This document shows positions 14,087-19,596 of a DNA stretch of 19,596 nucleotides, piece after piece. The notes beneath the pieces are model-generated. The model had not been told where the DNA came from, did no database searches, and worked only from the letters and a program-made list of their open reading frames with translations. Each line of letters starts with the position of its first letter. Position 1 is the first letter of the stretch. This DNA is from CAXTSE01 sp035554115. GTDB lineage: Bacteria > Actinomycetota > Actinomycetes > Actinomycetales > Microbacteriaceae. The stretch spans positions 1 through 19,596 of the forward strand of contig DATMIW010000028.1 in assembly GCA_035554115.1 (NCBI GenBank). The letters are read 5' to 3'. Both the position numbers and the translations under genes were made by a program.

Positions 14087-15041
14087 CGATCTCCTCGCCG
14101 AACCACTCTTCGATGATCGTGCGCGCAATAGACACCGCACCGGGCAACAGGATCTCGCCGGTCGCCACCGCATCAGCCAGATCGGCACGCGTGAACCAGC
14201 GCAGCTCGACGATCTCGTCTCCGTCCGGTACCGGCTCAGTCGATGCCCCATCGGCGATTCGCGCGTGGAACCCGAGCATGATCGACGCCGGGAACGGCCA
14301 CGGCTGGCTGCCCAGATATACCGGATCGGTGACCCGCAGCCCCGCCTCCTCCCAGACTTCGCGCACGACGGCCTGCTCGAGCGTCTCTCCCGGCTCGACG
14401 AAGCCCGCGAGCACGGAGAAGCGATTCGGCTCCCAACGCGGACTCGACCCGAGAAGCATGCGGTCGTCGGCATCGGTGACAGCCATGATGACCGCCGCGT
14501 CCGTGCGCGGAAAAAGCTGCCGACCCGTATCGGGCTGCTCGCGGGTCCACCCTGCGTTGGTCACTTCGGTAAGCGCTCCGGTGCCCGGCGAAAAGCCGTA
14601 TGCCGCATGCCAGTTGATAATGCCCAGCGCCTGGGCAAAAAGCCCCGCGTCGCGCGTGGTAAGGAGGTGTCCCAGCCGACGGAGGTCGCCCCAGACAGCT
14701 ACGCGGGCATCCGCATCTTCGGCATCCGAAAGCTGCGATTCAGCCAAGGTTTTCGCCTGTTCATCGTTGACGAGAACAGCCAAAACGGGAGTTCCGGCGG
14801 GCACGTCTGTTGACTCGGTGACCGTGCGACCCAGGTACACGGCAAGCTGATGCTCAACAGATCCGACCGGCACCAGGGCCAGCGATGCGACATCGGCCAA
14901 CAGAGCACGGCCGTTGTGCAAGACGACAGCTCGGGCTGCGGGATCGGCGAGCAGCGCATCGATCCCGCCAGAACGAGAACGGTGGTCACGGTCGATCTCG
15001 GTGCCTGCGAGCGGCAGCCGATCGGCGAACGAACGGGGCAC
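14067..15041 (-). CDS. nudC: NudC-type NAD+ diphosphatase (Nudix), zinc-ribbon cysteines lost
   Basis: A 324-residue Nudix hydrolase. The Nudix box begins at GFVEPGE (213-219) and continues to REVWEEAGL (227-235), and the NudC-specific SQPWPFP (245-251) that distinguishes NADH pyrophosphatases is intact. Family members split NAD(H) into NMN(H) and AMP and can remove NAD caps from RNA. The middle normally carries a four-cysteine zinc ribbon after WHxxxxFCPxCG; here the segment reads WHAAYGFSPGTG (144-155) and then GWTREQPDTG, with no cysteine at all, while the following FPRTDAAVIM is conserved. The start is GTG 15039-15041, because GGAAGG (15048-15053) lies six bases upstream; the TTG two codons earlier would abut that site. 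It is coupled to uvrD2 downstream, as in mycobacteria. Product confident; effect of the lost zinc site unknown. Confidence 0.92.
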   Translation of the reverse strand: MPRSFADRLPLAGTEIDRDHRSRSGGIDALLADPAARAVVLHNGRALLADVASLALVPVGSVEHQLAVYLGRTVTESTDVPAGTPVLAVLVNDEQAKTLAESQLSDAEDADARVAVWGDLRRLGHLLTTRDAGLFAQALGIINWHAAYGFSPGTGALTEVTNAGWTREQPDTGRQLFPRTDAAVIMAVTDADDRMLLGSSPRWEPNRFSVLAGFVEPGETLEQAVVREVWEEAGLRVTDPVYLGSQPWPFPASIMLGFHARIADGASTEPVPDGDEIVELRWFTRADLADAVATGEILLPGAVSIARTIIEEWFGEEIDDGARR

Positions 15042-15106
15042 CGGCAACCTTCCAGAGAGAGCGCAGAACGGGCGTGGCGTACGGGCCCGGTGGGCGACGG
15101 CCGACC

Positions 15107-15112
15107 TACCCT
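15107..15112 (+). promoter_or_regulatory. Candidate leaderless -10 element of the APH-like gene
   Basis: TACCCT is followed by six bases and the ATG at 15119, with no Shine-Dalgarno. The nudC start is 77 bases away on the opposite strand, so this small interval carries both divergent promoters. Confidence 0.5.
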
Positions 15113-15118
15113 GTGGTC

Positions 15119-16111
15119 ATGGCCAGATCCCACCTCACTCTAGCCGCGCTCGCCGCATCGGCCGTGGCCGATCTTGATGTCGCCGGCGCCCAGCCGTTTG
15201 GCACGCCCGGAGGAGACTTCGACGCCAGTCTGTTGACCGGCCGCGATGGACGCCACTGGATCGTTCGTGTGCCGCGATCCGAACGTGCCGAATCGGAGCA
15301 GTCGGCGGATCTGGAGGCACTGCGCGCACTCAGTGCGGGAGTGCGATCCCGGCTTCCCTTCGCGGTCTCGCGCTTCGCCGGCCAGGTGCCGTTCGACGGC
15401 ACCCGCGCCATCGTTTACGAATTCGTCTACGGCGCCAAGGTGCCGATAACGGCGTTCACCACCGATTACGCAAGCTCCGTCGGGGAGGCGATCGCCGCGA
15501 TCCACGCCCTGCCGACCAGCTTTGTTGTGGATGCCGGACTCCCCTCGCACACGTCCGTCGAAGCCCTCCGCGCGACGATGGAGCTCGTTGACCGCGCCGC
15601 CGCGACCGGGCTGATTCCCGCCACTCTGCTCTCACGCTGGGAAAAAGCGGGAGAGGAATCCGCCCTCTGGCAATTCACGCCCACTGTCGTCAACGGTGGG
15701 CTCAGTGCTGACTCATTCCTGGCATCTGAATCGGCGGTCACCGGAGTCCTGGGCTGGCACGGCCTGCGGGTGAGCGATCCCGCCCGCGACCTCGCCTGGC
15801 TTCTCGGAGCAGGCCCCGACATGTTCGCCGCCGCCTTCGACGCGTACTCGCGCCAGCGCGGCTCGGTCGACAGCCAGCTTCGACACCGTGCCGCCCTGTT
15901 GAGTGAGCTGGAGATCGCCCGCTGGCTTATGCACGGCGCCGAGGTCCGCTCGACGGAAATCGTTGACGACGCCGTGCGGATGCTCGCTGGGCTCGTCGAT
16001 GACGTGCAGCAGGAAACGTCGAAGCCGCTCACCGACGAGACACAGCCGGTGCTCGGTCTCGACGAGGTCGAAGACCTGCTGTCACGCACGGAACGCGTGA
16101 GCGACCGCTAA
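15119..16111 (+). CDS. APH-fold protein with degenerate active site (predicted pseudokinase)
   Basis: A 330-residue protein with the overall layout of aminoglycoside/macrolide phosphotransferases. The N-lobe has a strand DGRHWIVRVPRS (43-54) where the ATP-binding Lys would lie, a hinge-like AIVYEFVYGAKVPI (97-110), and the helix SVGEAIAAIHALP (120-132). In the C-lobe the Brenner motif HGDLxxxN is replaced by NGGLSADS (192-199), and the metal-binding IDW motif is replaced by LGW (211-213); the later VSDPARDLAWLL (218-229) is conserved. Losing both aspartates should abolish ordinary phosphotransfer. The frame is intact, codon use is normal, and conserved surroundings remain, so this looks like a maintained non-catalytic protein and not a decaying gene. 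The start at ATG 15119 is supported by TACCCT six bases upstream. It is divergent from nudC and convergent with the P450 gene (four bases between stops). Confidence 0.75.
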   Translation: MARSHLTLAALAASAVADLDVAGAQPFGTPGGDFDASLLTGRDGRHWIVRVPRSERAESEQSADLEALRALSAGVRSRLPFAVSRFAGQVPFDGTRAIVYEFVYGAKVPITAFTTDYASSVGEAIAAIHALPTSFVVDAGLPSHTSVEALRATMELVDRAAATGLIPATLLSRWEKAGEESALWQFTPTVVNGGLSADSFLASESAVTGVLGWHGLRVSDPARDLAWLLGAGPDMFAAAFDAYSRQRGSVDSQLRHRAALLSELEIARWLMHGAEVRSTEIVDDAVRMLAGLVDDVQQETSKPLTDETQPVLGLDEVEDLLSRTERVSDR

Positions 16112-16115
16112 GCCG

Positions 16116-18296
16116 TTAGAGGTCGAGCGTTATCGACTCGTCGGCAGCCCGAGACACGCACACCATCATCCGGTCGTTCGCTGCACGTCCCTTCGGCGTG
16201 AGCAGAACGTCGCGGTGATCGACCCGCCCCGCAAGCACGGAAGTCTCGCACGAGCCACAATTTCCCTCCCGGCAGGACTGGCGCACCGTGATCCCACAGC
16301 GTTCGAGGGCCGAGATAGCCGTCTCATCGGCGTCGACATGGATCGTGGCACCAGTCGAGGCCAGAACCAGGTCGAAGGGGGTATCCCCTTCGCGGTGGGC
16401 CTCACCGGGCGTGAACCGCTCCATCACGACGTCGACGTCGTGTGTTTCGCCGAGATCGCGGAGTGTGTCGAGCATCCGCTCCGGACCGCACGCGTAGACA
16501 GCGGTCCCGGTTGTGGCCGCCTGCGCAACGAGCGCGTCAAGATCGGCTCGGCTGCCCTCTGCGGCAATGTGAAGCGTGAGGCCGGCCCCGGCGAGGGACG
16601 TCAGCTCCTCGATGAACGCCATCCGCTCACGGGCACGAGCTGCGTAGGCGACCGAGAAGTCGGCGCCGTCGAGAGCCGCCTGGCGCACCATAGGCAGGAT
16701 CGTTGTCACACCGATTCCGCCCGCAATGAACAGATAGGACGACGCCGGAGCGAGCTCAAAAGCGTTGCGCGGCCCGCCGACGCGGACCCGCTGGCCCACA
16801 CGCAGTTCGTCGTGGATATAGCGCGAGCTGCCCCGACCCTGCTCTTCGCGCAACACGCTGACGCGGTAGCTGCTGTGATCTGCCGGGTCGCCGCTGAGCG
16901 AGTACTGCGCGATTCGCCCTTCGTCGCGAACGATGTCGACATGCGCTCCCGGACTCCACGGTTCGAGGGAGGCGCCGCTCGGGTCCGTGAGGATGACCGA
17001 GACAACATCGTCAGCCTCCCAGCGCATTTCGCGCACCAGCATCTCGCGGGTTTCGTCGAGCTCGGGGGTCGAGACGGTTATCGACTCGCGGGACTCTGCC
17101 TCCGCATCCCAGAGCACCGGGAGCTCCTTCGGGGCGCGGAAAACCCAGCCCGAAACAACGGGCTCACGATCGGGGTCGGCGCGCAGACCCCGCACAGCTG
17201 GAATGAGCTCTTCAAGCATGATGCGCTCCACCTGACGCGCAAAGAAGTGGCCAGCGCAGAAATGCTCGCCGTTTCCGAACGCCTGGTGGGTGCGGTCCGA
17301 GCGCAGGAGGTCGAAACGATCCGGGTCGTCGTATCGCGTCTCGTCTCGGTTCGCCGAGGCGAGAACGACCTCGACCAGGGATCCAGCGGGAATCGTCACT
17401 CCCCGCAACTCAATGTCTTGTGACGCCTGGCGTTCCACCGCGCCGATCGGTGCGATCCATCGCAACCCCTCATTGACGGCTCGGGGAATGTATTCCTCCG
17501 GATCTTCACTGAGAAGCGCGAGTTGATCGGGTACAGAGAACAGACCGTGCAAGGTGCTGCCGACGGCATGGCCGGGCTCTTGCATTCCACCAAGCAGAAT
17601 GACCTTCAAAGACGGCATGATCAGCTCGATCGACCGTGGCGTGCGATCCCGCTGACCGGCCCACAACATATGGGACAGCATGGAGTCATCGGGCTTCTTC
17701 ATTAGATCGTGTAGCCGGGGGGTGACAACCTCTTCGATTTCGGCGCTGGCCGCATCCGAAATAGCGAAGATGTCGGGGTCGAGGCCGAAGTTGGCGACGC
17801 CCATGTTCAGATCGTGGAACCACCGACGCAGGGTGTCCGAGTCGACCAGGTCGTCAAGACCCATGACTCGCCGCAGAGCTTCGACGCTCACCGGCTCGAG
17901 GTACTCGGACATCAGCTCGGCGGTGCCGCGTCCACGCATCTGCTTGAGATATTGCCGAGCAACCGGACGAACGATGTCGTCAACTGTGTCATTGACCGAT
18001 TTCGCTTGCAGGCGAGGATCCGTGCCCGCCCGCAGATCGTCATGCTGCTCTCCCGTGCTCGTCAGCACATTGGGCTTACCAAATACTCGCTGCAAGGTGG
18101 GGTGACCGGTCGCGCCAACGAAACCGCGGCGTCCTTCTCCCACGAGCGCGCAGTCGTCGAAGGTTGTGACGAGAAACACATCGGCGGCGGGCACCCAGGC
18201 GACGGGAGCTTCGGCCCGCATTCGCGCGTAGGCCGGGTACGGGTCGTTCTCGAGTTCGTCGAGAGTGATGTCATCGAGAAACGTCGAGGCGCCCAT
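16116..18296 (-). CDS. Self-sufficient cytochrome P450-reductase-ferredoxin fusion (CYP116B-like architecture)
   Basis: A 726-residue three-part protein. The P450 domain (1-~395) has an I-helix segment GGMQEPGH (236-243), ExxR as E276-GL-R279, and a heme loop FGNGEHFCAG with Cys347 as ligand. The reductase domain (~405-635) has a flavin motif AQYSLSGDP (463-471), a nucleotide motif AGGIGVTTILP (525-535) and ACGPERML (602-609). The plant-type ferredoxin domain (~640-726) has C675, C680, C683 and C713. Electrons would flow from NAD(P)H through flavin and 2Fe-2S to heme, with no separate partners. The substrate cannot be told. The ATG 18294-18296 follows AAGGAG (18301-18306). It lies 130 bases after the XRE-cupin gene, with a paired palindrome between them, so that regulator probably controls it. 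Oddities: Pro at the usual I-helix Thr position, and Ala463 where the flavin RxYS Arg is expected. Confidence 0.93.
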   Translation of the reverse strand: MGASTFLDDITLDELENDPYPAYARMRAEAPVAWVPAADVFLVTTFDDCALVGEGRRGFVGATGHPTLQRVFGKPNVLTSTGEQHDDLRAGTDPRLQAKSVNDTVDDIVRPVARQYLKQMRGRGTAELMSEYLEPVSVEALRRVMGLDDLVDSDTLRRWFHDLNMGVANFGLDPDIFAISDAASAEIEEVVTPRLHDLMKKPDDSMLSHMLWAGQRDRTPRSIELIMPSLKVILLGGMQEPGHAVGSTLHGLFSVPDQLALLSEDPEEYIPRAVNEGLRWIAPIGAVERQASQDIELRGVTIPAGSLVEVVLASANRDETRYDDPDRFDLLRSDRTHQAFGNGEHFCAGHFFARQVERIMLEELIPAVRGLRADPDREPVVSGWVFRAPKELPVLWDAEAESRESITVSTPELDETREMLVREMRWEADDVVSVILTDPSGASLEPWSPGAHVDIVRDEGRIAQYSLSGDPADHSSYRVSVLREEQGRGSSRYIHDELRVGQRVRVGGPRNAFELAPASSYLFIAGGIGVTTILPMVRQAALDGADFSVAYAARARERMAFIEELTSLAGAGLTLHIAAEGSRADLDALVAQAATTGTAVYACGPERMLDTLRDLGETHDVDVVMERFTPGEAHREGDTPFDLVLASTGATIHVDADETAISALERCGITVRQSCREGNCGSCETSVLAGRVDHRDVLLTPKGRAANDRMMVCVSRAADESITLDL

Positions 18297-18314
18297 GCTG
18301 CTCCTTTACATCCG

Positions 18315-18355
18315 ACTGTTATATCGAACGATACAACTGTTATATCGAACGATAC
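18315..18355. promoter_or_regulatory. Tandem 20-bp direct repeat, each containing palindrome TATCGAACGATA: candidate operator
   Basis: Two identical copies of ACTGTTATATCGAACGATAC lie at 18315-18334 and 18336-18355, with a 21-base period (two helical turns). Each contains TATCG-AA-CGATA (18322-18333 and 18343-18354). On the minus strand each copy also holds GATATAAC, with a possible -10 TATAAC (18318-18323 in the copy nearer the gene) about 22 bases before the P450 start. The repeat is between the XRE-cupin and P450 genes and just ahead of the P450 ribosome-binding site, so it fits a repressor or activator site for the P450 gene. Confidence 0.75.
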
Positions 18356-18426
18356 GCCTCGTTTCTGCGCCCCGCAATCCCTCCACGCCGGGACATATCG
18401 GGGCATGCAGCAGGGGCTGGCGGTGC

Positions 18427-18984
18427 CTAGCGGCGGGGGAAGACCGCGACCACCCAGAACCGCGCGGTTTCGGCTCCGGTGTTCTCCCACAGGTGGAGAC
18501 CCGAGGTCGAATAGCTCGCGAGATCGCCGGCATGAAGCTCGTGACGTTCGTCCTCCGGACCGACGAAGAGGGTGCCTTCTGTGACCAGCACATGCTCGCG
18601 GGACCCGGACCCGTGGTTGGTCGAAATCTCGTGCCCTCCCGGTGGCAGCGACAGCGAATGGAATTCGATGTTCGCAGGCCCGGTCTCCATGGTGAAAGCG
18701 AGAACGCCGTCGAGACTTGCGCCCGAGACGTCATGACCTTCGCCTGCGCGCACGATGACCGTGGGTTCATGCTCTGCCCGACTGATCAGGGATTCCACAC
18801 TGACGGTGAGCGCGTCGGTGATCGCCACCAGGGTGCCCAGGGTGGGGTTGGTGGCCCCCGCCTCGATCTGCGAAAGCGTCGACTTGGCGATGCCGGATCG
18901 CGCTGCGAGCTGCGAGACACTGAGCCCACGGCTTTCGCGGAGCTCACGCAGGTTCGAGGCCACTCGATCGATCAGTTCGTCCAC
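18427..18984 (-). CDS. XRE-family regulator with C-terminal cupin domain
   Basis: A 185-residue two-domain regulator. Residues ~9-63 form an XRE helix-turn-helix (NLRELRESRGLSVSQLAARS, then GIAKSTLSQIEAGATNPTLGTL). Residues ~100-183 form a single cupin barrel (SLPPGGHEISTNHGSGSREH, then VLVTEGTLFVGPEDERHELHAGD, in the usual two-motif pattern). In this family the cupin is thought to sense a small molecule and control an adjacent catabolic or oxidation gene. The GTG at 18982-18984 is preceded by AGGGGG (18992-18997) seven bases upstream. It lies 43 bases after the adnB-like stop and 130 bases before the P450 gene on the same strand. The tandem palindromes in that 130-base gap are the likely target. 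The ligand is unknown. Confidence 0.92.
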   Translation of the reverse strand: MDELIDRVASNLRELRESRGLSVSQLAARSGIAKSTLSQIEAGATNPTLGTLVAITDALTVSVESLISRAEHEPTVIVRAGEGHDVSGASLDGVLAFTMETGPANIEFHSLSLPPGGHEISTNHGSGSREHVLVTEGTLFVGPEDERHELHAGDLASYSTSGLHLWENTGAETARFWVVAVFPRR

Positions 18985-19027
18985 GACTGCACCCCCTGTG
19001 TCAGCACCTACACGACTCGTGCACAGC

Positions 19028-19596
19028 TCACGCTAGCGAAGCGGGAGGAAACACTGCTCGCCAACGGCGCAGCAGATCTGCCTCGCTGTCGATATGGGCA
19101 GGCCGGATCACCAAATCGTCTGCCACGAAATAGAAGGCGGCGTCGATACGATCGGCCTTCACGCCCGCCCACGTCGCGTACGCGAGCCGGTACAGCGCGA
19201 GCTGGAGCTGTTTCTTCTCGATATCAGCCTCATCGGCCGGTGCACGACCGGTCTTCCAGTCGACGATCTCGAAGCGATCCCCGTCGGTCTCATCCCGGTA
19301 CACCGCATCGATTTTGCAAATGATGATGCGACTGTCGAACGGCAAATGGATTTCACGCTCAACATCGACGGGCTGCCGGTTCGCCCACGGAGACGCTTCG
19401 AAACGTGCCTGCAGCGCAGCCAGGGTTTCGGCATCCGCCCCGATGAGATTGTCGTCGAGATCCCCGTCGAGTTCGCCGGGCGCCGCATCGAGATCCGAGG
19501 GGTCAACGAGCGAGTCACCGACGGCGGCCAGCGACCGGTTCTCGACCCAGGCGTGGAACAGCGTGCCCAAGCGCGTGGCGCGATACGGCTTTTCGG
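19028..19596 (-). CDS. adnB: AdnB-like ATP-dependent helicase-nuclease, C-terminal part (5' partial)
   Basis: Only the last ~189 residues are in the window; the gene continues past the right edge. The visible part is a RecB-type PD-(D/E)xK nuclease domain: ATRLGTLFHAWVE (start of the domain, with the conserved His), then ICKIDAVYRD with the catalytic-type Asp, EIVDWKTGR with the D-x-K signature, and a downstream QLALYRLAYA helix carrying the motif Q. In actinobacteria AdnA and AdnB form a heterodimeric helicase-nuclease that processes double-strand breaks; both subunits end in such domains. Assignment to AdnB rests on order: in M. tuberculosis adnB (Rv3201c) is the gene nearer nudC. AdnA or another RecB-family helicase is possible. 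The catalytic residues look intact. Confidence 0.75.
   Translation of the reverse strand, partial: EKPYRATRLGTLFHAWVENRSLAAVGDSLVDPSDLDAAPGELDGDLDDNLIGADAETLAALQARFEASPWANRQPVDVEREIHLPFDSRIIICKIDAVYRDETDGDRFEIVDWKTGRAPADEADIEKKQLQLALYRLAYATWAGVKADRIDAAFYFVADDLVIRPAHIDSEADLLRRWRAVFPPASLA

Noticed and set aside
14087..14473. N-terminal extension of uvrD2 (129 extra codons)
   Set aside because: This segment overlaps nudC coding in another frame, reads as Arg/Ser-rich nonsense, and ATG 14086 has a strong GAGGAG ribosome-binding site.
15119..16111. Antibiotic-resistance kinase (macrolide or aminoglycoside phosphotransferase)
   Set aside because: Both catalytic aspartates are replaced, so a resistance call is not supported by the sequence.
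16215..17423. Plus-strand ORF of 402 codons opposite the P450 fusion
   Set aside because: Antisense to reductase and heme domains with all key motifs; no independent support.
19011..19021. Inverted repeat CACGA-C-TCGTG upstream of the XRE-cupin gene as an autoregulatory operator
   Set aside because: Only 5-bp arms in GC-rich sequence, unrelated to the TATCG-AA-CGATA palindromes, and single copy; chance is likely.
18265..19323. Plus-strand ORF of 352 codons across the P450/XRE/adnB region
   Set aside because: It crosses three minus-strand genes and the operator repeats, and shows no recognisable domain.

Overview
High-GC actinobacterial DNA, most likely from a Microbacteriaceae-like organism. 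This is inferred from strong GC bias at third codon positions, several TANNNT-N6/7-start (leaderless-type) gene starts, and a gene order that follows the conserved actinobacterial block known from Mycobacterium tuberculosis around Rv3193c-Rv3202c. No database search was possible; family assignments rest on motifs and remembered family features. The window is densely packed: the largest gene-free stretches are 4014-4202 (divergent promoter region) and 5960-6131 (tRNA promoter plus a large inverted repeat). There are no gene-free stretches over 300 bases, and no CRISPR array, IS element or rRNA was seen.

Left part (1-4871): the 3' part of a CDP-glycerol glycerophosphotransferase-like gene (teichoic-acid type cell-wall polymer synthesis) meets, tail to tail, an ExoA-like family-2 glycosyltransferase. 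Next comes a membrane-anchored HtrA-type serine protease with a PDZ domain, divergent from a TetR-family regulator.

Middle (4890-6131): a BadF/N-acetylglucosamine-kinase-like protein, a strong terminator, and an initiator tRNA-Met with its promoter. Upstream of the tRNA lies a long inverted repeat that has two mutually exclusive pairings.

Conserved core (6132-15041): a UPF0182 membrane protein and a YlbL-type PDZ/Lon-like protease on the minus strand are divergent from a DUF2342 zincin-like protein and a stand-alone cyclodehydratase/ThiF-like protein. The latter overlaps the 3' end of uvrD2 by 134 bp, tail to tail. uvrD2 is translationally coupled to nudC. In M. tuberculosis the same families occur in the same order, with extra genes (ABC1 kinase, whiB7, an ion-channel gene) that are absent here.

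Right part (15119-19596): an APH-fold protein whose catalytic residues are replaced (predicted pseudokinase). After it comes a self-sufficient cytochrome P450-reductase-ferredoxin fusion preceded by an XRE-cupin regulator, with a tandem 21-bp-spaced palindromic operator between them. The 3' end of an adnB-like helicase-nuclease gene closes the window. The P450/XRE pair sits between adnB and the nudC neighbourhood and looks like an accessory insertion.

The most unusual points are the degenerate kinase, a NudC without zinc-ribbon cysteines, the convergent overlap in which both proteins keep family motifs, the orphan cyclodehydratase-like gene, the P450 operator pair, and the tRNA-proximal inverted repeat.
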